Assembly: GCA_021776785.1 (NCBI GenBank)
Contig: JAJFFF010000042.1
Location: 1 to 34,513 of the forward strand
Direction of reading: 5' to 3'
Origin: Planctomycetota bacterium
GTDB taxonomy: Bacteria; Planctomycetota; PLA2
Length of the DNA stretch: 34,513 bases
The stretch's first letter is position 1; the number at the start of each line of letters is the position of its first letter. The notes under the pieces were generated by a model. That model made no database searches, had not been told where the DNA came from, and saw only the letters and a list, made by a program, of their open reading frames with translations. Below, piece after piece: positions 25,277 through 33,260 of this stretch. A program made the translations under genes and the position numbers.

Positions 25277-27427
25277 TTGCTTCAATTCGGACCTTACTCG
25301 GGCGCGCTGGCAAAGGGCTGGCAGGAACGCTCGGCCCTGCTGGTCGATGCGCTGGCGTCATGGCCCGCGCCGTCGGGCCGTAGCGAGGTCACACGGTGCG
25401 AAATCGACGGCGCCGTGTTGGCGGTGAAGTCGTTTTCCCGCTGCGGGTTTTGGGCGAGCCGCAAGGCGCGCCGCTACGGCTCCAAAGCCGAGCGGTCGTG
25501 GCGCATGGCGCGCGCGCTGGAGCAAAACGAGATTGGGACGCCGCGCCCCGTCGCGTTCTTGGATCGATGGGAGGGGGGCAGGCTCACGGCCAGCTACTTC
25601 GTGACGGCGTGGGAGGACGACGTCGACACGTTGTCGACGCACTTGCTGTCGATCTATCACCGCGAGCCGCGCTACCGTCGGCTGCTCAATCTCTTGGACG
25701 CCGTCGCCGAACAAGTGCAGCGGATGCACGACGCGGGCATCGTGCACGGGGACATGGGCAACCAAAACATCCTTGTGCGGCGGACCGGCGTCGAGTCGTT
25801 CGAGGACGTGCGGTTCATCGACCTCAACCGCGGGCGCACACACGCGCGCGCGGCGACGTGGCGCGAGCGCACGTTCGATGTGTCGCGCCTCACGCTTCCG
25901 TCGCGCATGCGCCAGATGGTCGGGTCCATGATGTTTCCCGACACGTTTCACGCCGGCCAACGTCTGCCGCGGGCGTACCAACGCTGGCTTGGATGGCACC
26001 GCTTCAAGTTTGGCGTGCATTCGTGGACGAGGCGCGTACGGAGGCCGCTGCGCGAATGGCGCAAAGCCAAAGCGAAGCGCGGGGAGGAGAGCTACCCGCG
26101 CTCGCGCGACATCTGGATTTGGGACGAACACACCGAACAGGCGATCGGCGTCTGGACGAGTCGCGAAAAAAACAGGATGCACTCGTGGACCTCGGCGCTG
26201 CGCATTGCGTGGTGCACCGTCGCCTCCATTGGGTCTGTCCGGCGGCGCAAATCACGAGTGCAGGACGGGTTGTATGGTCGCTCGGTGCCGATGCGCAACC
26301 GCATCGGCCTGACGATCACTGTCGAGCGCGATACGATCGAGCGGAAACGGGCGTTGATTGAGAGTATCGGCAAGATCCCGCTGCTCGTTCGGTTTCATCA
26401 CCACGAAACGCCCGAGCAGATTGGCCTCGCCATGGACGCGGCCCGCTCGTTTCACGCGCGCGGCCACGACGTGTCGCTTGCGTTGGTGCAGGATCGCCGC
26501 GCGGTCACCGATCCCGCCCTCTGGAGTGCGTTTGTCGAGCGCGTCGTCGGCGCGTTGGGCGACATCGCCACGTACGTCGAAGTCGGCCACGCGATCAACC
26601 GCGTGAAGTGGGGGCTTTGGAGCCTCGGCGAAATCCACGCGCTGTATCGTCCGGTCGTGGCCATGGCCAAACGCTTCCCCAACGTCGGGTTCATCGGCCC
26701 GGCCGTCAACGACTTTGAGTTTCACTTTTTGTTTGCGAGCCTGCCGCGCCGTCCGCACTTGCGGGCGCTGTCCCTGCATCTCTACATGGACCGCGCGGGC
26801 GCACCGGAGGGCGTGCAAAAAATCTTGGGCGCGCTGGTGTCGGGGATCGACAAGTTCGCGTACGCGCGCGCCGTCGCCGAACTCAGCGACCGCGTCGACG
26901 ATGCGGTGATCGTGTCGGAGGTCAACTGGCCCCTGGGTGCGGAAGGCGGGCAGAGCCACGAGTTCGCGCCCTATGTTTGGGTCGGGGATCCCAATCTCGA
27001 TACGACCAACTCGTTGCGCGTGACGGCGGAGTACATGGTGCGCTACTACCTGCACGCACTCTGCAGCGGCGCGATCGAACGCGTGTACTGGTGGAAACTC
27101 GTTAACCACAGTTTTGGACTCGTCGCAAACAGCGATTCGCAGGCTTGGAAGGAGCGCCCGGGGATGGTCGCACTCCGCGTCCTGTTTCGACGCCTCGGGT
27201 CCGCGACGTTTCACGAGCGGCTGCCGAGTGCGCCGGATCTTTATCTGTTGCGCTTTACGGCTCCCAACGAAGCGGGCGAGAACGAAGGCGACGAAACGCT
27301 CGTCGCCTTCGCACCGCGCGCAGCGATCGCGTTACCGTTCGCCGTCAAGACGGCGCACGACGTGTTGGGCGTCAAGATCGAGCCGCCGACCGAAGCCGGT
27401 CCGTCGCCGGTCTATCTCACGCGGTAG
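25277..27427 (+). CDS. Kdo/LPS-kinase-like (KdkA/WaaP) domain fused to a glycosidase-like TIM barrel
   Basis: The protein has 716 aa from TTG 25277; the frame is open back to GTG 25214, inside the divergent gene, so the start is uncertain. The N-terminal 270 residues are a protein-kinase-like fold of the sugar-kinase kind: Lys51 in LAVKSF, catalytic HGDMGNQN (Asp159, Asn164) and metal-binding Asp182 in FIDLN. A basic tail (WTRRVRRPLREW) follows. From about 340 the chain resembles a clan A glycoside hydrolase: an ALSLHLYMD strand, then VIVSEVNWP with a candidate nucleophile Glu548. Where the acid/base Glu is expected (GNExN) the sequence reads GHAIN, residues 437-441. The first domain probably phosphorylates a Kdo or heptose sugar; the second may bind rather than cut glycan. 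It converges on bioA, with an 11-base overlap. Confidence 0.75.
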   Translation: MLQFGPYSGALAKGWQERSALLVDALASWPAPSGRSEVTRCEIDGAVLAVKSFSRCGFWASRKARRYGSKAERSWRMARALEQNEIGTPRPVAFLDRWEGGRLTASYFVTAWEDDVDTLSTHLLSIYHREPRYRRLLNLLDAVAEQVQRMHDAGIVHGDMGNQNILVRRTGVESFEDVRFIDLNRGRTHARAATWRERTFDVSRLTLPSRMRQMVGSMMFPDTFHAGQRLPRAYQRWLGWHRFKFGVHSWTRRVRRPLREWRKAKAKRGEESYPRSRDIWIWDEHTEQAIGVWTSREKNRMHSWTSALRIAWCTVASIGSVRRRKSRVQDGLYGRSVPMRNRIGLTITVERDTIERKRALIESIGKIPLLVRFHHHETPEQIGLAMDAARSFHARGHDVSLALVQDRRAVTDPALWSAFVERVVGALGDIATYVEVGHAINRVKWGLWSLGEIHALYRPVVAMAKRFPNVGFIGPAVNDFEFHFLFASLPRRPHLRALSLHLYMDRAGAPEGVQKILGALVSGIDKFAYARAVAELSDRVDDAVIVSEVNWPLGAEGGQSHEFAPYVWVGDPNLDTTNSLRVTAEYMVRYYLHALCSGAIERVYWWKLVNHSFGLVANSDSQAWKERPGMVALRVLFRRLGSATFHERLPSAPDLYLLRFTAPNEAGENEGDETLVAFAPRAAIALPFAVKTAHDVLGVKIEPPTEAGPSPVYLTR

Positions 27428-28619
27428 CGCGGACGGCGTCGGCCATGACGGCGCCGATTTGATCCGCTTCGTCGTCGGTCGTGCAAAGCGGCGGCATGGC
27501 GTAGACGACGTTGCCGAGCGGTCGCAACAACACGCCGCGTTCCAACGCGTGCGCGGCGATGCGTGGGCCGATGTCGGCCAAGTAGCCGGCGTCGCGCGAC
27601 GGAACGTCGAGCGCGCGAATACAGCCGAGTCCTCGCACGGGAAGATCGACGGCAGCCAACTGCTCTTCGATCCGCGCCCCGATCGTTTTGGACCGTTCGA
27701 GCAGCGGTTGCTCCGCAAAGAGTTCGAGGCTGGCGAGCGCGACGGCGCACCCGAGCGGATTGCCACAATACGAGTGTCCGTGGAAAAACGTGCGCGCGCG
27801 ATCGTCGGACCAAAACGCTTGGTAGATCGCATCGGTCGCCACCGTCGCCGCGAACGGCAGCGTGCCGCCGGTGAGGCCCTTGGACAGGCAGAGGATGTCG
27901 GGTCGCACCGCCGCGTGTTCGCAAGCGAACATGGTTCCCGTGCGACCGAAACCGGTCATCACTTCGTCCGCGATCAGTAACGTGCCGGAGGCGCGGCACT
28001 GCGCCGCAAGCTTCGCCAAAAATTCCGGCGGGTACACGCGCATGCCGCCCGCGCCCTGCACCATCGGTTCGACGATGACAGCCGCGACGTCGTCGTGGAT
28101 CGATCCTTCGTAGACGTCGGCCGAAAACAAAAGATCGGAAAACACGCGTGCAAACAGAGGGATGCCGCTGACCGACATCGCGCCGACCGTGTCGCCGTGG
28201 TACGCGTGCTCCAAGGTCAAAAAGCGCGTCCGCTTTTCGCCGCGGTGGGCCCAGTATTGGTACGCCATCTTGAGCGCCACCTCGACGGCGGTCGATCCGT
28301 TGTCGGAATAAAACACGCGGTCCAAACCCGTGAGCGCGGTTAGCTGTTCCGCGAGCGCCACGCCCGGTTCGTGCGTGAAGCCGGCAAAGATGACGTGCTC
28401 CAGCGTTTGCGCTTGGTGCAAGAGCGCTTGGGCCAAGCGCGGATGGGCATGGCCGTGCACACAAGTCCACCAAGACGAAATGGCGTCGAGGATCACGCGT
28501 CCGTCGTCGAGGTGTAAGGATGCGCCCTGGCCCGCGACGACGCCGAGCGCGTGCGGCGCGAGCGCCGCCTGGGTGTACGGATGCCAGAGGACGGCTTGGT
28601 CGCGCGCTCCTAGAGACAC
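27417..28619 (-). CDS. bioA: Adenosylmethionine-8-amino-7-oxononanoate aminotransferase
   Basis: The protein has 400 aa, a normal length. It converts KAPA to DAPA with S-adenosylmethionine as amino donor and PLP as cofactor. Class III aminotransferase hallmarks are present: SSWWTCVHGHAHP, YSDNGSTAVEVALKMA, IADEVMTGFGRTG and the PLP lysine Lys247 in LSKGLTGG. I chose GTG 28619 because GGAG lies about six bases upstream and the protein begins at the conserved LWHPYTQ region; an open frame reaches 28694 but shadows bioD. The gene overlaps bioD by ten bases and is last in the operon. Its stop overlaps the opposite-strand fusion gene. Confidence 0.95.
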   Translation of the reverse strand: MSLGARDQAVLWHPYTQAALAPHALGVVAGQGASLHLDDGRVILDAISSWWTCVHGHAHPRLAQALLHQAQTLEHVIFAGFTHEPGVALAEQLTALTGLDRVFYSDNGSTAVEVALKMAYQYWAHRGEKRTRFLTLEHAYHGDTVGAMSVSGIPLFARVFSDLLFSADVYEGSIHDDVAAVIVEPMVQGAGGMRVYPPEFLAKLAAQCRASGTLLIADEVMTGFGRTGTMFACEHAAVRPDILCLSKGLTGGTLPFAATVATDAIYQAFWSDDRARTFFHGHSYCGNPLGCAVALASLELFAEQPLLERSKTIGARIEEQLAAVDLPVRGLGCIRALDVPSRDAGYLADIGPRIAAHALERGVLLRPLGNVVYAMPPLCTTDDEADQIGAVMADAVRATA

Positions 28620-29179
28620 AGTGGCTCCGCGAAGACCGCGACGTCGCCAAACCTTTGAATGGCCTCGCGGTTGTCGAGGTCGCTCTCGCCCCAAAGCGCC
28701 ACGCCGCGCACCGTGAGACCGCGCGCACGCAACGCTTGGACGGTAAGCAGCGTGTGGTTGATCGTTCCGAGGCGGTTGCGAGCGACCACGACAACGGGAA
28801 GTTCGAGCGCGACCATGAGGTCGGTTTGCATGAGGTCAGGGCCCAACGGAACGAGAGCTCCACCCGCGCCTTCGACGATGAGCGGGCGATCATCAAGGTC
28901 ATCGGGAGCCGACGCCAGAGGCGCGAGCACGCGTTCCAGCGTGATCGTTGCGCCTTCGCGCGCGGCCGCCAGGTGGGGCGACACAGGGTCGCGATATCGT
29001 AGGCCGGGCAGCGCCGTGCGGGCCGCGACTGTGGCGGTGTCGTCGTCGGCCGGAAATCCGGTTTGGATGGGTTTCCAATAGACCGCCTGCACATGGCGCG
29101 CGCACAGCTCCCGACAAAAAACGGTCTTGCCGATCTCGGTGTCGGTGCCGGTGACAAACACGCCGCGCCGCGCGGTCAC
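28610..29179 (-). CDS. bioD: Dethiobiotin synthetase
   Basis: The protein has 189 aa, slightly shorter than the usual 220-230. It closes the ureido ring of dethiobiotin from DAPA and CO2 with ATP. The modified P-loop GTDTEIGKT is at residues 11-19, the substrate-binding YWKPIQTG follows at about 34-41, and VEGAGGALVPL holds the second loop. GTG 29179 is the best start because it overlaps the bioF stop by four bases (GTGA) and places the P-loop at the expected distance. The open frame upstream is bioF in another frame. Confidence 0.93.
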   Translation of the reverse strand: MTARRGVFVTGTDTEIGKTVFCRELCARHVQAVYWKPIQTGFPADDDTATVAARTALPGLRYRDPVSPHLAAAREGATITLERVLAPLASAPDDLDDRPLIVEGAGGALVPLGPDLMQTDLMVALELPVVVVARNRLGTINHTLLTVQALRARGLTVRGVALWGESDLDNREAIQRFGDVAVFAEPLCL

Positions 29180-30225
29180 CCGAGCAATCCCATGGACTGG
29201 AGTGCGGCGCGGAGATCGTCGACTTCTTGCTCGGTGCGATCGGAGTGGATCGACACGCGCAGGCACGCGCGGACCACCGTTGGCGGACGCACGGCGCGCA
29301 CGTCGAACCCGAGTTCGGCGAGCTTGTCTTGCGACTCGATGGCGTGACCGTTGTTGCGGCACGGCAAGGAGACGATGCAGCTCTTGGCGTCGGGGTGAAA
29401 ACGCCGCGCGAGTTCGAGCGCGCGTTGCGGACGCTCGGGTTCGGCGACCAAAATCTCAAGCGCGGCCAAAATGCCGGCGGCGAGCGCGGGCGGCGGCGAA
29501 GTCGTAAACAGAAAACTGCGGCAGCGCGACCGCAGGAGATCGATGACCGCGTGCGAGCCGGTGACAATGGCCCCCGCGGCGCCGAGCGCTTTGCCGCACG
29601 GATGGATGCGCACCGTCGCCTCGCCGAGCGGCGGAAACAGGCCCACGGCGTGCGCCTCGTCCACGATCAGCGCCGCGCCGGTCTCAACGCAGATCTTGCT
29701 AAGCTCGGCGATTGGGCCGTGTTCGCCGCTCATCGAAAACACGGACTCGGTCACGATGATCGTGCGCGGGTTCCGAACCTGGCCCGCAAATGCGGCGACG
29801 TCGTTGTGGGGGATCACGATGGCGTGACCGTTCGCCGCGCGACAGCCTTCGACGATCGAGGCGTGGTTGCACGAGTCGCTCAGAATGGTCCAGCCGGTCG
29901 GCGCCAGGGTTTGCAGCACGCCGAAGTTGGCCTGAAACCCGGACGGAAAAAACAGCGCGTCCTCGGCCTCGCGCCAATCCGCAAACCGCCGCTCCAGGCG
30001 GCGGTGCGCGGGCGTGTCGCCGCGAAGGAGCCGCGCGCCGCCCGAGCCCAAGCCGTACTCTTTCGTCGCCGCCAGCGCTGCACGTACGACATGGGGGTGC
30101 GTCCGCAACCCGAGGTAATCGTTGCTTGAAAAGTCGATGCCACGAGGCGGCTCGATGACGCGCCGCTCGCGCCGCGCCTCCAAGCGCCCGAGGCGTTCCC
30201 GCGCGCTACGCTCGAGCCGGTTCAC
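29176..30225 (-). CDS. bioF: 8-amino-7-oxononanoate synthase
   Basis: The protein has 349 aa, about 35 shorter than the E. coli enzyme. It condenses pimeloyl thioester with alanine to give KAPA, using PLP. Family motifs are FSSNDYLGL near 32-40, the [11 protein letters not shown] block, Asp189 in VDEAHAVG and the PLP lysine Lys212 in [10 protein letters not shown]. The start is GTG 30225, which overlaps the end of bioB by 20 bases. bioC, bioH or bioW, which would make the pimeloyl precursor, are not in this window. Confidence 0.95.
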   Translation of the reverse strand: MNRLERSARERLGRLEARRERRVIEPPRGIDFSSNDYLGLRTHPHVVRAALAATKEYGLGSGGARLLRGDTPAHRRLERRFADWREAEDALFFPSGFQANFGVLQTLAPTGWTILSDSCNHASIVEGCRAANGHAIVIPHNDVAAFAGQVRNPRTIIVTESVFSMSGEHGPIAELSKICVETGAALIVDEAHAVGLFPPLGEATVRIHPCGKALGAAGAIVTGSHAVIDLLRSRCRSFLFTTSPPPALAAGILAALEILVAEPERPQRALELARRFHPDAKSCIVSLPCRNNGHAIESQDKLAELGFDVRAVRPPTVVRACLRVSIHSDRTEQEVDDLRAALQSMGLLG

Positions 30226-31165
30226 GTGCTGTGACCTCCAACCCCAGTTTGGAAAAAAGATCGAGGTCGCGGTCGAGCTCCGGGTTCGGCGTGGTCAACA
30301 GACGCTCCCCAAAAAAAACCGAGTTCGCGCCGGCGAGAAAACAGAGAGCCTGGGCCTCGTCGGTCATCCCGCGCCGGCCCGCGGCAAGGCGGATCCGCGC
30401 GTGCGGCATGAGCAGGCGCGCGACGGCCACGACGCGCACGACCTCGAACGGATCGACGTCGGGCTGAGCGGCCAACGGTGTGCCCGGCACTTTGACGAGC
30501 GAGTTGATCGGCACGCTCTCCGGCTGAGGGTCCAACGCGGCCAGCGTGGCCAGCATCGCGGCGCGGTCGTCGCGGCTCTCGCCCATCCCCAAGATTCCGC
30601 CGCAACACACCGACAGCTCGGCGTCTTGCACCGATTGCAACGTGCGCAAACGATCGTCGTAGGTACGCGTCGTGATGATCTCTTTGTAAAACGATTCCGA
30701 CGTATCCAGGTTGTGGTTGTACGCGGTCAACCCGGCCTCCTTGAGGCGGCGCGCATGGTCGTCGTCGAGCATGCCGAGCGTGACACACACTTCCATGTCG
30801 AGGGCGGCGACGCCCCGCACCATTTCGAGCACCTGTTCGAACTCAGCCCCGTCTTTGACTTCGCGCCACGCCGCGCCCATGCAAAAACGTGAGGCGCCGG
30901 CTTCCTTGGCGGCGCGGGCCTCGCCAAGCACGGTGGCGACATCGATCAAGTCTTCGCGTTCGACGTCCGTCGTGAATCGGGCGCTCTGCGGGCAGTAGGC
31001 GCAGTCCTCCGGGCAAGCGCCCGTCTTGATGGACAAGAGTGTGCAGCGTTGCACACGGCGCGGGTCGTGGTGTTGGCGGTGCACACCGGCGGCCTCGTGG
31101 ACAAGGTCGAGCAGAGGCCGATCCAGCATGCGACGAACCGATCCAGGATCGACTTGTATTTGCAT
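30206..31165 (-). CDS. bioB: Biotin synthase (radical SAM)
   Basis: The protein has 319 aa from ATG 31165. It inserts sulfur into dethiobiotin. The radical-SAM cluster motif is CPEDCAYC, with Cys51, Cys55 and Cys58 binding the 4Fe-4S cluster. Later family blocks are present: [29 protein letters not shown] and the AAGR arginine region that contacts the 2Fe-2S cluster. The frame is open for 127 codons upstream, but that part is Arg-rich and does not look coding. bioB is first in the bioB-bioF-bioD-bioA operon. No clear Shine-Dalgarno precedes it. Confidence 0.95.
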   Translation of the reverse strand: MQIQVDPGSVRRMLDRPLLDLVHEAAGVHRQHHDPRRVQRCTLLSIKTGACPEDCAYCPQSARFTTDVEREDLIDVATVLGEARAAKEAGASRFCMGAAWREVKDGAEFEQVLEMVRGVAALDMEVCVTLGMLDDDHARRLKEAGLTAYNHNLDTSESFYKEIITTRTYDDRLRTLQSVQDAELSVCCGGILGMGESRDDRAAMLATLAALDPQPESVPINSLVKVPGTPLAAQPDVDPFEVVRVVAVARLLMPHARIRLAAGRRGMTDEAQALCFLAGANSVFFGERLLTTPNPELDRDLDLFSKLGLEVTAREPARA

Positions 31166-31571
31166 CGTCTTGTGTGTGGGGAAGGTCTGCGCGGGGGATC
31201 GCGCGGGAAAAAAGACTAGGGGGAAGTTGAGTTGTAACGCTGATGACCGACACGAGCGAGTATTTTGATGGCTGTTAAAACGACGAATCGACGCCGTCAG
31301 CGACGGCATGCCCCGATCGGTTGCAACGTTCGTTATGCAACGAAAGTTCCGGTCGGTTCGCGATCGGCGGGACACGGAAACGAGGGCCGCGCGCGTAAGA
31401 GGTTGCCGATATCGGCGCGCGGGTTGCCGGCGTACGCGAACTCTCAATCGAGAACGGCGCGCCAAACCACGCGTGGTCCGTCCCATTCCACAGCCGGGTT
31501 CTGCGAGCCGAAGTCGGCGTGCGCTCCGACGTTCCGCGCGCGCCACTCTACCGTTTGATCAACCCAAACGA
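31166..31571. other. 406-base gap between the Ser/Thr kinase and bioB
   Basis: I see no credible gene here on either strand; frames are short and Arg-rich. Two dyads stand out. GTTGCA (31320-31325) pairs with TGCAAC (31336-31341) across ten bases, about 155-175 bases upstream of bioB, and could be an operator. GCCGTC (31293-31298) pairs with GACGGC (31302-31307) across three bases. No canonical BirA site (TTGTAAACC with its inverted partner) is found; one half-like GCGTTACAA lies on the minus strand at 31232-31240. The region should hold the bio promoter and possibly the kinase terminator. Confidence 0.5.
31320..31341. promoter_or_regulatory. Dyad upstream of the bio operon
   Basis: A 6-bp perfect inverted repeat, GTTGCA and TGCAAC, separated by ten bases, lies in the only long gap before bioB. 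It does not match the BirA, BioR or BioQ consensus I know. It may be an operator for an unknown regulator or a chance palindrome. Confidence 0.25.
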
Positions 31572-32594
31572 TTAACCCAAGCGGGCGCGGATGGCTTCGA
31601 GTCGAACCAAGAGCTCATCGGCGTCGGCGTAGCGGTCAGCGGGCGCTCGGGCGAGGCATCGTTCGACGACGCCGACGAGTTCCGCATCCACGTCGGGACG
31701 CTTCTCGGCCAGGGACGCGAACTTGCCCCTCATCGTGTTCATGATCACCATCACGAGGGAGGTTCCCTCGAACGGCGGCGCTCCGGTGAGAAGCACATAC
31801 AACGTGGCGCCCAACGAGAACACGTCGGCGGCGGCGGTCGCGTGTTTGGCGTTCTCGAGCTGCTCGGGCGCCATGACGCCGGCGGTCCCGAGCCCGGTCG
31901 CGCTCTTGGTCAGCCCATCGTGGTCTTCGACAAATCGGGCGAGACCGAGATCGGTGACTTTCGCGTTTGCGTGGCCGACGGTTCCGTCGTCATCGACGGG
32001 CAGCAAAATGTTGTCGGGTTTGATGTCGCGATGAATGATTCCGGCGGCGTGCGCCGCGGCGACGCCCCGGCATGCCGCAATGATGATGTCTAGGCTGTCG
32101 ATCTCCGGTGCGCCGCTGGCCCCTTCATCGACAAATGTCCGCACCCAGGCTCCCGCCGTCATCCCGCGGATGCACTCCATCACCAGGTAGTACGCCTCGG
32201 TGCGCTTATCTTGGCCGACGGACTGCACGCGCACGACGTTGGGGTGGTTCAACTCCGCAGCGAGTCGTCCCTCGCGAAGGAACCGTGCGAGCGCCTGCTC
32301 GTGGCCGTCGTGAACGGCGCGCGGAAGGACCTTGACCGCGACCTCATCACCGGTATCGGGATGCACGCCGCGGAACACGTAGCCCATTCCGCCGCGGCCG
32401 AGTTTGGCGACGAGTACGATCCCACCCAGCGTGGGACGCTCCTCGCCCTGAAACAGGGTGCGCGCGCACTCCGCCAAGGTCCATTCGGACGTGAGGTCCT
32501 GGAGCCGGATGGTGGAGCCGCGGAGACCGACAGGTCCCTGATACTCCTGTGTACGGTGCGGCTCCGATCCGTCTTGGCGTGCGTCCGACACCAT
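31572..32594 (-). CDS. Hanks-type (PknB-like) serine/threonine protein kinase
   Basis: The protein has 340 aa and ends soon after the kinase domain. The glycine loop LGRGGMG is at 65-71, the ATP lysine is Lys88 in VAVK and the partner Glu is Glu108. The catalytic HRDIKPDN spans 178-185. The metal motif reads DLG (205-207) instead of DFG. GTAGVMAPEQ is the activation-to-substrate segment. There is no membrane helix or sensor domain, so it is probably cytoplasmic; the first 55 residues are polar and unassigned. The ATG at 32594 is the first in frame. No partner phosphatase or target is visible nearby. It is co-directional with the bio operon but 406 bases away. Confidence 0.93.
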   Translation of the reverse strand: MVSDARQDGSEPHRTQEYQGPVGLRGSTIRLQDLTSEWTLAECARTLFQGEERPTLGGIVLVAKLGRGGMGYVFRGVHPDTGDEVAVKVLPRAVHDGHEQALARFLREGRLAAELNHPNVVRVQSVGQDKRTEAYYLVMECIRGMTAGAWVRTFVDEGASGAPEIDSLDIIIAACRGVAAAHAAGIIHRDIKPDNILLPVDDDGTVGHANAKVTDLGLARFVEDHDGLTKSATGLGTAGVMAPEQLENAKHATAAADVFSLGATLYVLLTGAPPFEGTSLVMVIMNTMRGKFASLAEKRPDVDAELVGVVERCLARAPADRYADADELLVRLEAIRARLG

Positions 32595-32735
32595 CAGCCT
32601 AGACCGTCCGCGCTGTACGCGCTGAACCTACTCCGGATCGGGGACCCGGCGTCGGACGCCGATGCGGTATCGACGCTTCAAGCACAGCTCCCATACGAAA
32701 ACACTACACCGGGATGTTCGTTATCGCCACCGTTT

Positions 32736-33244
32736 CTAGGAAGGGATAAATGGGGTGACGGTGATCTCGTTCACCGAATCGAACGTGCGGTCGTCGCGAG
32801 GCGGTGACTGGGTCCCGTTTGCCGGCTTTGGGTCGCTGTGGAATCCGGTGGGCGGGTGGCGAGCGACGAAGTCCGATCAGACAAAACACGTTTGACGTTT
32901 CGACTCCGGTCTCTTGGATCGCCCGCTCAATGTTGGTGCCCGTCCACCACGCCGGCGTGGCGACGATCTTTCGAGAGGCGGATTCGGTGCGCACGCCGAT
33001 GCGCGAGACGTTGCGCGTGCCGTGGCCGCCGATGCCCCAAGCAGCCCTCGCGCTCGATCACGACATCGAAATGGCGCTTGGTCCGGACGTGTCCGGTTTG
33101 AGTTGCACCCGCGTGAGGGCGATGTCGGCCATGCGAAGAATTCGTTCGCCTTCGCCGCGAACCGGATCGAGGCAGATGAATCGACCGGTGGCGCGCCAAG
33201 GCCATAGACTGGAGCAGTTCTTTCCCGGTTCCATCGGCAGGCAT
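32736..33244 (-). pseudogene. Decayed gene with several frame changes
   Basis: On the minus strand, coding-like stretches follow each other in changing frames. MPADGTGKELLQS begins at 33244. FICLDPVRGEGERILRMAD and about 25 more residues lie in a second frame (about 33185-33085). KRHFDVVIEREGCLG sits back in the first frame. GIGGHGTRNVSRIGV and about 45 more residues follow in the second frame (about 33040-32880), where a TGA separates them from the earlier part. RTFDSVNEITVTPFIPS then stop (32736) lies in a third frame. Third positions are G/C-rich in these stretches. I do not recognise the family. The pieces could be indel errors in the assembly rather than true decay. The 141 bases from 32595 to 32735 hold no gene. 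Confidence 0.45.
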
Positions 33245-33249
33245 CGATT

Positions 33250-33255
33250 GGAGGG
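33250..33255 (+). promoter_or_regulatory. Shine-Dalgarno site of the Hint lipoprotein
   Basis: GGAGGG ends five bases before TTG 33261. It supports this TTG as the true start of a lipoprotein signal. Confidence 0.75.
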
Positions 33256-33260
33256 TTGAT

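Noticed and set aside
31232..31264. Possible BirA operator upstream of bioB
   Set aside because: Only one half-site resembles the consensus (GCGTTACAA); the inverted half at the required spacing is absent.
31265..31558. Plus-strand open frame upstream of bioB
   Set aside because: Arg/Thr-rich with no motif, no convincing ribosome binding site and antisense to the bio promoter region.
32804..33259. Plus-strand open frame of about 150 codons
   Set aside because: The minus strand gives more protein-like segments across the same bases, with G/C-rich third positions; the plus frame has no motif or ribosome binding site.
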